From the NCBI GenBank assembly GCA_964196565.1, contig CAXMUH010000014.1, positions 1-25,539 on the forward strand: DNA of 25,539 nt. Reading direction: 5' to 3'. Shown one piece after another: positions 6,604 to 14,644 of this stretch (position 1 is its first letter; the number at the start of each line of letters is the position of its first letter). The stretch comes from 2-12-FULL-42-15 sp964196565. Its GTDB lineage: Bacteria; Pseudomonadota; Gammaproteobacteria; Coxiellales; Coxiellaceae. Below the pieces are notes generated by a model. The model was not told the origin of the DNA, ran no database searches, and worked only from the letters and a program-made list of their open reading frames with translations. Both the position numbers and the translations under genes were made by a program.

Positions 6604-7857
6604 ATGGCAGAAGTTCGTAATTACACATTAAACTTTGGCCCGCAACATCCCGCGGCTCATGGTGTATTACGTTTAATTTTAGAATGCGATGGTGAAGTGC
6701 TGCAGCGCATTGATCCGCATATTGGATTGTTGCATCGCGCCACCGAAAAACTTGCTGAAAGCAAACCGTTTAATCACAGCATTGGTTACATGGATCGCTT
6801 GGATTACGTATCGATGATGTGTAATGAGCATGCCTATGTGTTGGCGATCGAAAAACTGTTGGGCGTCACAGCCCCTGTTCGCGCACAATATATTCGAGTT
6901 ATGTTTGATGAAATCACCCGGATTTTAAATCATTTGTTATGGTTGGGCGCACATGCACTCGACGTGGGGGCGATGACGGTATTTTTATACGCATTTCGTG
7001 AACGTGAAGATTTAATGGATTGCTATGAAGCAGTTTCAGGTGCCAGGCTGCATGCGACATATTATCGTCCGGGCGGCGTTTATCGCGATCTTCCGGACAG
7101 CATGCCAAAATATAAAGCTTCGCGTTGGACCAGTAAATCACGTGCAGCAACATTAAATAAAGCGCGCGATGGTTCACTGTTAGATTTTATTTGGGATTTT
7201 ACCGAACGCTTTCCAGGTTTAGTTGATGAATATGAAACCTTGCTAACCGATAATCGTATTTGGAAACAGCGTACCGTGGGAATCGGCGTGGTGAGTCCTG
7301 AGCGCGCCATTAATTTAGGTTTTACCGGGCCGATGTTAAGAGGCTCCGGCGTTGAATGGGATCTTCGTAGAAAGCAACCCTATGAAGTGTATGACAAGTT
7401 GGATTTTGATATTCCAATTGGTATTAATGGTGATTGTTATGACCGTTATTTGGTGCGGGTTGAAGAAATGCGTCAATCCAATAAAATCATTCGACAATGT
7501 GTTAAATGGTTGCAGGCAAATAAAGGCCCGGTTATGTTGAATGACCACAAAATAACGCCACCAAAACGCGAAGTGATGAAAGAAGATATGGAAGCGCTTA
7601 TTCATCATTTCAAACTATTTACAGAGGGTTATCATACACCAGAGGCAGAGGCTTATGCCGCCATTGAACATCCAAAGGGTGAATTTGGTGTGTATATTGT
7701 TTCAGATGGAGCGAATAAACCTTATCGACTTAAACTACGAGCTGCCAGTTATGTGCATTTAGCAGCGATTGATGAAATGTGTAAGGGTCATATGATTGCA
7801 GATTTAGTAGCCGTTATTTCCAGTATTGATGTTGTTTTTGGCGAGGTGGATCGTTAA
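6604..7857 (+). CDS. nuoD: NADH-quinone oxidoreductase subunit D (49 kDa type)
   Basis: This subunit forms most of the quinone-binding pocket together with NuoB. The 417-residue protein starts with NFGPQHPAAHGVLRL, whose histidines line the quinone site, followed by HIGLLHRATEKLAE. The C-terminus ends in IDVVFGEVDR, the normal family end. The gene begins one base after nuoC, and its stop overlaps the nuoE start by one base (TAATG). Confidence 0.98.
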   Translation: MAEVRNYTLNFGPQHPAAHGVLRLILECDGEVLQRIDPHIGLLHRATEKLAESKPFNHSIGYMDRLDYVSMMCNEHAYVLAIEKLLGVTAPVRAQYIRVMFDEITRILNHLLWLGAHALDVGAMTVFLYAFREREDLMDCYEAVSGARLHATYYRPGGVYRDLPDSMPKYKASRWTSKSRAATLNKARDGSLLDFIWDFTERFPGLVDEYETLLTDNRIWKQRTVGIGVVSPERAINLGFTGPMLRGSGVEWDLRRKQPYEVYDKLDFDIPIGINGDCYDRYLVRVEEMRQSNKIIRQCVKWLQANKGPVMLNDHKITPPKREVMKEDMEALIHHFKLFTEGYHTPEAEAYAAIEHPKGEFGVYIVSDGANKPYRLKLRAASYVHLAAIDEMCKGHMIADLVAVISSIDVVFGEVDR

Positions 7858-8378
7858 TGAATGAAGTGACTGAAAAGTTTATTTTATCCGATAAAGTCAA
7901 AGAAGGCATTGATCATTGGCTGAAAAAATATCCGCCCGATCAACGGCAATCTGCGGTGGTTGCGGCATTATTATTAGTGCAAGAACAAAATGGTGGCTGG
8001 TTGTCAGACGCAAGCATGAATGCAGTGGCTGAGTATTTAGGTATAGCCCCGATTGTGGCGTATGAAGCCGCTACATTTTATGATATGTATAACATGAAAC
8101 CTATCGGCAAACATAAAATCAGTGTTTGTACCAACGTATCGTGTATGTTGCGTGGCAGTGGAAAAATTGTCGATTGTTTAGAAAAACGCTTGGGCGTTAA
8201 ATTGGGTGAAACCACAAAAGATGGTTTATTTACCTTACGCGAAGTCGAGTGTTTGGCAGCTTGTGTTGGTGCGCCAATGTGTCAAATCGATGATGAAGTC
8301 TATCATGAAAATTTAACCGAGGAAAAAATGCTAGCTCTGGTTGATGAGCTCCAGGCTAAGGAGACCTCAAATGGTTAA
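7857..8378 (+). CDS. nuoE: NADH-quinone oxidoreductase subunit E (24 kDa type)
   Basis: A thioredoxin-fold subunit of the NADH dehydrogenase module holding the [2Fe-2S] cluster N1a. The ligands are Cys91 and Cys96 (CTNVSC) and Cys132 and Cys136 (ECLAAC), with the family spacing. Its 173 residues are of normal length, with an N-terminal helical bundle. The last 8 bases overlap nuoF, whose AAGGAGA site lies inside nuoE. Confidence 0.97.
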   Translation: MNEVTEKFILSDKVKEGIDHWLKKYPPDQRQSAVVAALLLVQEQNGGWLSDASMNAVAEYLGIAPIVAYEAATFYDMYNMKPIGKHKISVCTNVSCMLRGSGKIVDCLEKRLGVKLGETTKDGLFTLREVECLAACVGAPMCQIDDEVYHENLTEEKMLALVDELQAKETSNG

Positions 8379-9636
8379 TGAAGTTTGTTATCGCACATTG
8401 GATTTAGAAGATCCAGCCTCGTTAAAAACCTACGAAAGTATTGGTGGCTATGAGGTTTTGAAAAAAATCCTTAAAGAAAAAACCCCACCGGATCAAATTA
8501 TCGCAAAAATTAAAGAATCTTCATTACGTGGCCGTGGTGGCGCTGGGTTTCCAACAGGGCTTAAATGGAGTTTTGTCAATCGCGATGCGCCCGGTGAGAA
8601 ATACATTATTTGTAATTCCGATGAGAGTGAACCAGGCACCAGTAAAGATCGCGACATTTTGCGTTATAACCCGCATCAATTATTAGAAGGTATGGCCATT
8701 GCTTGTTATACCATTGGCGCTAAAGTGGGTTATAACTTTATGCGCGGTGAATTTTGGGAACCGTTTAAAATTTGTGAACGCGCACTAAAAGAAGCCATAG
8801 ACGCTGGGTATTTGGGTAAAAATGCCTGTGGTTCGGATGTTGAGATTAATCTTTTTAATCATATGAGTGCGGGTGCTTATATTTGTGGTGAAGAAACCGC
8901 ATTGATGAATTCACTCGAAGGTAAAAAAGGCTTGCCACGTTTTAAACCTCCATTTCCAGCGAATTATGGTTTATATGGTCGCCCAAGTAATATTAACAAT
9001 ACCGAAACTTATGCTTCAGTCCCAGTTATATTGGCTAAAGGCGGTAAATGGTTTTTGGAATTAGGGGTGCCTAAAAGTGGTGGCACCAAAATTTTTAGCG
9101 TCAGTGGCCATGTGAATAAACCGGGCAATTTTGAGGTGCCGATGGGTACTCCTTTTGCCGAATTACTCGAGATGGCCGGTGGCGTATTAAATGGTGCAAA
9201 GCTTAAAGCTGTAATTCCCGGTGGAAGCTCAATGCCGGTTTTACCCGCTGACATTATGATGAAGACGAATATGGACTATGACGGCATTATGCAAGCCGGC
9301 TCCATGTTGGGTTCTGGTGGCGTGATGGTGATGGATGAACACACCTGTATGGTTCAGGTTTTAGCGCGAATTTCAAAATTTTATATGCATGAGTCTTGCG
9401 GACAGTGCACGCCGTGCCGTGAAGGTTGTGGGTGGATTTATCGTTTGGTTAATCAAATCGAGCGTGGCTTTGGTACAATGAAAGACTTGGACCGATTGAA
9501 AATTGTAGCAAAAAGCATTGAAGGTCGAACCATTTGTGCTTTTGGAGAAGCGGCAGCATGGCCTGTTGGGGGTATGTTGAAGCATTTTTATAATGAGTTT
9601 GAGCATCACATTACACATAAAAAGTGCATAGTATAA
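8371..9636 (+). CDS. nuoF: NADH-quinone oxidoreductase subunit F (51 kDa, NADH-binding)
   Basis: The electron entry subunit: it binds NADH and FMN and carries the [4Fe-4S] cluster N3. I place the start at ATG 8371 (421 residues) because AAGGAGA at 8358-8364 sits 6 bases upstream; an in-frame TTG at 8341 is less likely. The glycine-rich LRGRGGAGFPTGLKW at about 52-66 binds the nucleotide and FMN. GEETALMNSLEGKKG and the N3 ligand run SCGQCTPCREGC, plus the distant Cys in TICAFGEA, are all present. Confidence 0.97.
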   Translation: MVNEVCYRTLDLEDPASLKTYESIGGYEVLKKILKEKTPPDQIIAKIKESSLRGRGGAGFPTGLKWSFVNRDAPGEKYIICNSDESEPGTSKDRDILRYNPHQLLEGMAIACYTIGAKVGYNFMRGEFWEPFKICERALKEAIDAGYLGKNACGSDVEINLFNHMSAGAYICGEETALMNSLEGKKGLPRFKPPFPANYGLYGRPSNINNTETYASVPVILAKGGKWFLELGVPKSGGTKIFSVSGHVNKPGNFEVPMGTPFAELLEMAGGVLNGAKLKAVIPGGSSMPVLPADIMMKTNMDYDGIMQAGSMLGSGGVMVMDEHTCMVQVLARISKFYMHESCGQCTPCREGCGWIYRLVNQIERGFGTMKDLDRLKIVAKSIEGRTICAFGEAAAWPVGGMLKHFYNEFEHHITHKKCIV

Positions 9637-9648
9637 TGAGTTACAAAA

Positions 9649-12030
9649 ATGATTGAAATAGAAATAGATGGCAGAAAACTAAAAGTCGCTGAAAGTTCAA
9701 CGATTATTGAAGCTGCGGATAATGCTGGAATTTATATTCCACGATTCTGTTATCATAAAAAACTTTCAATTGCGGCAAATTGTCGGATGTGTCTGGTTGA
9801 AGTTGAAAAAGTTGGCAAGCCATTACCTGCTTGCGCGACACCCGTTAGTGCGGGAATGATCGTATTAACGCGCTCACAAAAAGCATTGCAAGCTCAGCGC
9901 GCGGTGATGGAATTTTTATTAATTAATCATCCGTTGGATTGCCCGATCTGCGATCAAGGTGGTGAGTGCGAATTACAAGATTTATCGATGGGTTTTGGGC
10001 GTGCGGATTCCGAATATTGTGAACCGAAACGCTCAGTTGCCAGTGAAGATATCGGCCCTTTAATTGAAACCTGGATGACACGATGTATTCTTTGCACTCG
10101 ATGCGTACGTTTTGGTGAGGAAATTGCGGGCTTAAGAGAATTAGGTGTGATTGGACGGGGTGAAGATAGTGAAATTGGCACTTACGTTAAGCATTTTTTA
10201 CGTTCTGAATTATCCGGTAATATTATCGATATTTGCCCGGTGGGGGCGCTGACCAATAAACCTGCGCGTTATATGGGGCGTGGTTGGGAATTTCGGGAAC
10301 ATGCGAGTGTTGCAGCGCATGATGCTGTTGGTACCAATATTTTTGTTCACTCGCGCGGGCGCAATTTAATTCCACAGCGAATGATTATGCGCGCGGTGCC
10401 ACGTGAATGTGAAGCGATTAATGAAACCTGGATGAGTGATCGTGATCGTTATAGTGTTTGTGGTTTGTATGATAAAACCCGAGTCACTAAACCACGAGTT
10501 AAGCACAATGGCCACTGGATAGAAGTAGAGTGGCAGCGTGCAATTGATGAAATCGTTGATCGTGTGCAAGTGATTATAGCCGATCGTGGTGCGAATCAAA
10601 TTGGCGCATTGGCATCACCGAATTCAAGCGTAGAAGAATTATTTTTATTACAAAAATTTATGCGCAGTTTAGGCAGTCATAACATTGATCATCGCATGCG
10701 TGAAAACGATTTTAGCGATCAAGATAAAATGGGCGCGTATCCTTCATTAGGACTGAGTATCGCAGCAGTTGAAGCGCTCGATGCCGTGGTGTTAATTGGA
10801 TCTAATATTCGCTTTGAACAACCGATGTTAAACCATCGCATTAATAAAGCAGTTGCTGAAGACGCATCTGTTATTGCAATAAACTCGATGGATTATGAAT
10901 TTAATTATCCTATTCGGCACAAATTAATTGTACCAGCCAATGAAATGGTAAAAGCATTATCTGGCGTTGCCAAAGCTTTAGCAGATGAGATGGGTGAATC
11001 AGTTGAAAGCTTAAAAGCAGTGAAGCCATGCGACACCTGTAAGGCGATCGCAGCCAAACTAAAATCAGCTGAAAAAGTCGCATTATTTTTAGGTGAACAT
11101 GCAATGGGTCACTTAGAGGCTGCAAGCATTCGCTCACTTGCAAATTTAATTGCGCGCCTGGCCACAGGATCGCTCAGTATCTTAACTGCAGGCGCTAATG
11201 GCGCGGGTGCTTGGCTTGCAGGTTGTATTCCACATCGAGGGCCAGCGGGTGAAAAGCTTGAAAATAAAGGGCTTAGCGCGAAAGAAATGCTAACTTCAAA
11301 TCCATTGCGTGCTTATTTTTTATTAAATACTGAGCTTGAACTGGATAGTGCTTATGGCTATGCGGCAAGAAAAGCCTTGGAAGCAATAAATCTCGTTGTT
11401 TGTTTGACACCTTTTTCGAGTGAGGCAATGGAAAGTTATGCTGATTTTATTTTGCCGATTGCGCCTTTTACTGAGACACCAGGAACTTTTGTAAATATGG
11501 AGGGCCAGTGGCAAGGTTTTTCGGCGGCAACAGTTCCGCATCATGATTCTAAGCCGGCGTGGAAAGTATTGCGTGTGATGGCAAACTTTCTAGACTTGGA
11601 AGGGTTTGAATATAAAAATGTGCATGAGGTGCAGTTTGAGATAAAACATGCTGTTGAAAAAATGAATAAGCTTGAACAGAATTTTAGTGAAATGGGTGAT
11701 TTAAATTTGGAACCTGCAGCAGGGTTAAATCGTTTAGCGCCATGGCTAATGTATCGAGTGGATAATTTGGTGCGTCGTTCACAGCCGTTGCAGGAAACGA
11801 TCACCCAAGAAGAAATGCATTTGGCAATTAATCATAAATTAGCAGATCAACTTGGCTTTAGCCAAGGAGATAAAATAACTGCGATTCAAGGTGAAAGTAG
11901 AATTACCTTACCTTTGGAAATTAATAATGGGTTGGCGGATAATACGGTGTTATTACCTTCAGGTTTAGAAACAACCTTAGGTTTTGGTGAGGCTTTTGCA
12001 CCGATTACTTTAGAGCGAGGGAAGGCGTGA
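9649..12030 (+). CDS. nuoG: NADH-quinone oxidoreductase subunit G (75 kDa type)
   Basis: The largest peripheral subunit, 793 residues, carrying a chain of iron-sulfur clusters. Visible ligands are N1b: Cys34, Cys45, Cys48, Cys62; N5: His94, Cys98, Cys101, Cys107 (HPLDCPICDQGGEC); N4: Cys146, Cys149, Cys152, Cys196. A molybdopterin-oxidoreductase-like domain follows. The extra cluster N7 found in Escherichia and Thermus is lost: the matching segment reads SVAAHDAVGTNI (220-231), with Ala, Asp and Thr in place of cysteines, as in mitochondrial 75 kDa subunits. The stop overlaps the nuoH start. Confidence 0.97.
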   Translation: MIEIEIDGRKLKVAESSTIIEAADNAGIYIPRFCYHKKLSIAANCRMCLVEVEKVGKPLPACATPVSAGMIVLTRSQKALQAQRAVMEFLLINHPLDCPICDQGGECELQDLSMGFGRADSEYCEPKRSVASEDIGPLIETWMTRCILCTRCVRFGEEIAGLRELGVIGRGEDSEIGTYVKHFLRSELSGNIIDICPVGALTNKPARYMGRGWEFREHASVAAHDAVGTNIFVHSRGRNLIPQRMIMRAVPRECEAINETWMSDRDRYSVCGLYDKTRVTKPRVKHNGHWIEVEWQRAIDEIVDRVQVIIADRGANQIGALASPNSSVEELFLLQKFMRSLGSHNIDHRMRENDFSDQDKMGAYPSLGLSIAAVEALDAVVLIGSNIRFEQPMLNHRINKAVAEDASVIAINSMDYEFNYPIRHKLIVPANEMVKALSGVAKALADEMGESVESLKAVKPCDTCKAIAAKLKSAEKVALFLGEHAMGHLEAASIRSLANLIARLATGSLSILTAGANGAGAWLAGCIPHRGPAGEKLENKGLSAKEMLTSNPLRAYFLLNTELELDSAYGYAARKALEAINLVVCLTPFSSEAMESYADFILPIAPFTETPGTFVNMEGQWQGFSAATVPHHDSKPAWKVLRVMANFLDLEGFEYKNVHEVQFEIKHAVEKMNKLEQNFSEMGDLNLEPAAGLNRLAPWLMYRVDNLVRRSQPLQETITQEEMHLAINHKLADQLGFSQGDKITAIQGESRITLPLEINNGLADNTVLLPSGLETTLGFGEAFAPITLERGKA

Positions 12031-13052
12031 CTGATCAAATCCTAACATTAATTTGGATTATTGTTAAAATCATCATTATATTGGTTCCATTGATGGTGGC
12101 GGTTTTGTATATCACTATGGCTGAACGTAAAGTGATTGGTTATATGCAAGGTCGTATCGGGCCTAATCGTGTGGGCTTTCGAGGCATGTTTCAACCCATC
12201 GCTGATGCGGTGAAACTATTGCATAAAGAAGTGATTTTTCCATCGGCTGCGAACCGATATTTATATATTATTGCGCCGACATTCTCCATTGCCCCGGCAT
12301 TGGCGGCGTGGGCGGTGATTCCTTTTGCAAAAGGCTGGGTATTGGCCAATGTAAATGCTGGCGTCTTATATTTATTTGCCATGACCTCACTCGGCGTTTA
12401 TGGGATGTTGGTTGCGGGTTGGGCTTCGAACTCTAAGTATGCTTTTTTTGGTGGCTTGCGTGCTTGTGCGCAAGTGATTTCCTATGAAATTGCACTGGGT
12501 TTTACATTGGTTGGCGTATTGTTGGCAACAGGGACCATGAATTTATCTAAAATTGTCGCTGATCAAGCTGGCGGTTTTTGGCACTGGTATTGGTTACCGT
12601 TATTACCGCTGTTTGTGGTGTATTGGATTTCAGGTGTTGCAGAAACCAATCGCGCGCCTTTTGATGTCGCCGAAGGCGAATCAGAAATTGTAGCAGGTTT
12701 TCACGTTGAATATTCTGGCATGGCCTTTGCGATTTTCTTTTTAGCAGAATATGCCAATATGATTTTAATATCCGCTGTAGCCTCGGTTATATTTTTCGGT
12801 GGTTACTTGTCACCGTTTCAGGGGATTCCCGGTTTGGATCATGCGTTTGCTTGGGTGCCAGGCATTATATGGTTTGTGTTGAAGATGTCTGGATTTATGT
12901 TTTTATATTTTTGGTTGCGAGCGACTTTTCCGCGTTATCGCTACGATCAAATTATGCATTTGGGTTGGAAAGTGTTGATTCCGGTGACCATTGTATGGTT
13001 AGTGGTGGTAGCACTTGCGGTGCAATTTCATGTGGGTTATTGGTTTAAGTGA
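12027..13052 (+). CDS. nuoH: NADH-quinone oxidoreductase subunit H
   Basis: The membrane subunit that joins the two arms and forms the entrance of the quinone tunnel. The 341-residue protein has about eight membrane helices. The conserved loops AERKVIGYMQGRIGPNRVG (about 31-49) and ETNRAPFDVAEGESEIVAG, with its glutamates facing the quinone cavity, are intact. It starts with GTG inside the nuoG stop (GTGA), with GAGGGAAGG just upstream in nuoG, and ends 7 bases before nuoI. Confidence 0.97.
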   Translation: MTDQILTLIWIIVKIIIILVPLMVAVLYITMAERKVIGYMQGRIGPNRVGFRGMFQPIADAVKLLHKEVIFPSAANRYLYIIAPTFSIAPALAAWAVIPFAKGWVLANVNAGVLYLFAMTSLGVYGMLVAGWASNSKYAFFGGLRACAQVISYEIALGFTLVGVLLATGTMNLSKIVADQAGGFWHWYWLPLLPLFVVYWISGVAETNRAPFDVAEGESEIVAGFHVEYSGMAFAIFFLAEYANMILISAVASVIFFGGYLSPFQGIPGLDHAFAWVPGIIWFVLKMSGFMFLYFWLRATFPRYRYDQIMHLGWKVLIPVTIVWLVVVALAVQFHVGYWFK

Positions 13053-13059
13053 GAGAATT

Positions 13060-13551
13060 ATGCAGTTACTAAAACGCTTAATAAAAAGTTTTACCTTGTG
13101 GGAGCTTTTAAAAGGTTTATCGGTAACTTTGCGTTATTTTTTCAAACGAAAAACAACTATCCAATATCCGGAAGAAGAAACGCCAATATCCCCCCGATTT
13201 CGTGGCATGTTAGCTTTGCGGCGATATGCAAACGGCGAAGAACGCTGTATCGCTTGTAAATTATGCGAAGCCGTTTGTCCGGCATTGGCAATTACGATCG
13301 AGGCCGGCCCGCGCAATACGGATGGGTCAAGACGCGCAACACGTTATGATATTGATGCGTTTAAATGTATTAATTGCGGCTTTTGTGAAGAAGCCTGTCC
13401 TGTGGATGCGGTGGTGTTAACCCCAGAAATGCATTACCACATTGGAAATCGCGGTGAGAATATTCTCACCAAAGACAAATTATTAATGATTGGCGATATC
13501 TATGAGAAAGAAGTGTCTAAAGATTTGGCCGAAGACAAAGATTATAGGTAA
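13060..13551 (+). CDS. nuoI: NADH-quinone oxidoreductase subunit I
   Basis: A ferredoxin-like subunit with two [4Fe-4S] clusters (N6a and N6b) passing electrons from NuoG to NuoB. Ligands are Cys63, Cys66, Cys69 with Cys113, and Cys103, Cys106, Cys109 with Cys73, in the motifs CIACKLCEAVCP and CINCGFCEEACP. The ATG at 13060 gives 163 residues, the normal length, with GAGAG upstream; an in-frame upstream ATG at 13015 inside nuoH would add an unrelated extension. A 182-base gap with a hairpin element separates it from nuoJ, the first break in the tight operon. Confidence 0.97.
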   Translation: MQLLKRLIKSFTLWELLKGLSVTLRYFFKRKTTIQYPEEETPISPRFRGMLALRRYANGEERCIACKLCEAVCPALAITIEAGPRNTDGSRRATRYDIDAFKCINCGFCEEACPVDAVVLTPEMHYHIGNRGENILTKDKLLMIGDIYEKEVSKDLAEDKDYR

Positions 13552-13581
13552 GTGCTTAGGCATTGTACTATGAGTGATAAA

Positions 13582-13696
13582 ACGTTCAGCTGTTAGTGCA
13601 GTTTGGACGAGGATTTGAGTGAGTAGAGCAATGTACACTAAGTACCTGAGCATAGGAGCGAAAATTATCGTCCAAAGTGGACAACAGGTGGACGTT
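13582..13696. repeat. Long hairpin element, copy B, between nuoI and nuoJ
   Basis: The arms at 13582-13616 and 13661-13695 are imperfect inverted repeats: ACGTTCAGCTGTTAG faces AGGTGGACGT, and CAGTTTGGACGAGGATTT faces AAAATTATCGTCCAAAGTG. The loop contains AGCAATGTACACTAAGTACC, continuing into TGAGCATAGGAGCG. Loop and outer ends resemble copy A; the inner arms do not, yet they pair. Lying inside the operon, it will be transcribed and may affect nuoIJ mRNA processing. Confidence 0.75.
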
Positions 13697-13733
13697 CTTT
13701 GTAGGAGTATTGGATTAAACGTTAGAGGTGGAA

Positions 13734-14339
13734 ATGTTTCCGACATATGAAGTAGTATTTTATATATTCGCAGTGATCCTGATCGCATCAGCTGTTATGG
13801 TGATTGTCTCTCGTAACCCAGTGCGTGCGGTCTTATTTCTGGTGTTGTGTTTTGTTGCCAGTGCTGTTTTATGGATGATGTTGCAGGCAGAATTCTTATC
13901 GCTGGTTTTAATTTTTGTTTATGTCGGTGCTGTGATGACACTGTTTTTATTTGTAGTGATGATGCTTAATGTGGATTTGTCAAACATTAAAGAAAAATTT
14001 ATTCACTATTTACCGCTGGGAATCATAGCGATGGGATTACTGGTGGCAATCATGATTTATAGCATTATGCCAAAGCACACCAATTTGATGAATTTGACGC
14101 TACACCGCTTTGGTCCGAATTATAACAATACCAAAGAAATGGGGACGCTTTTATATACCAATTATATTTTCCCATTTGAGATTGCGGGATTAATTTTACT
14201 GGTCGCTATTGTGGCAGCGATAACTCTAGCATTTTACGGCAGAAAGCCAGGCACGAAGAGTCAAAAAATTTCCGAACAGCTTAAAGCAAACAAGCAGGAT
14301 CGTATGCGCATTATTAACATGAAGGCAGAAAAGAAATGA
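13734..14339 (+). CDS. nuoJ: NADH-quinone oxidoreductase subunit J
   Basis: A membrane-arm subunit with five predicted helices next to NuoK and NuoA, belonging to the region where quinone chemistry couples to proton movement. I choose ATG 13734 (201 residues) because AGAGG at 13724-13728 is correctly spaced; the in-frame GTG at 13728 overlaps that site. The third-helix segment VYVGAVMTLFLFVVMMLNVD is characteristic. The C-terminal tail is basic. The stop overlaps the nuoK start (ATGA). Confidence 0.96.
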   Translation: MFPTYEVVFYIFAVILIASAVMVIVSRNPVRAVLFLVLCFVASAVLWMMLQAEFLSLVLIFVYVGAVMTLFLFVVMMLNVDLSNIKEKFIHYLPLGIIAMGLLVAIMIYSIMPKHTNLMNLTLHRFGPNYNNTKEMGTLLYTNYIFPFEIAGLILLVAIVAAITLAFYGRKPGTKSQKISEQLKANKQDRMRIINMKAEKK

Positions 14340-14641
14340 TTCCACTTAATGCATATTTGATTATCGGCGCCATTTTATTTGGATTAGGTTTTGCTGGCGT
14401 GATTATTAATCGTAAAAATTTAATTGTGCTGCTCATGTGTATTGAATTAATGCTATTGGCAGCCAACACCAATTTTGTGGCCTTCGCTCAATACTTGCAA
14501 GCAGGTATGGGTGAAGTTTTTGTGTTTTTTATCTTAACCGTCGCGGCAGCAGAAACCGCCATTGGGCTCGCCATTTTGGTGCTATTTTACCGCCTTAGAG
14601 GCAGTATTAATGTTGATGAAATGAGTACATTAAAAGGATAG
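14336..14641 (+). CDS. nuoK: NADH-quinone oxidoreductase subunit K
   Basis: A three-helix membrane subunit, 101 residues, homologous to MrpC antiporter subunits. The two conserved membrane glutamates needed for proton transfer are visible, one in MCIELMLLAANTNFVAF and one in VAAAETAIGLAILV. Translation is coupled to nuoJ, and the gene ends 3 bases before the nuoL start. Confidence 0.97.
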   Translation: MIPLNAYLIIGAILFGLGFAGVIINRKNLIVLLMCIELMLLAANTNFVAFAQYLQAGMGEVFVFFILTVAAAETAIGLAILVLFYRLRGSINVDEMSTLKG

Positions 14642-14644
14642 ATT

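Noticed and set aside
6914..7608. Several long minus-strand frames opposite nuoD and other nuo genes
   Set aside because: They are antisense shadows of strongly conserved genes, without ribosome binding sites or family similarity.
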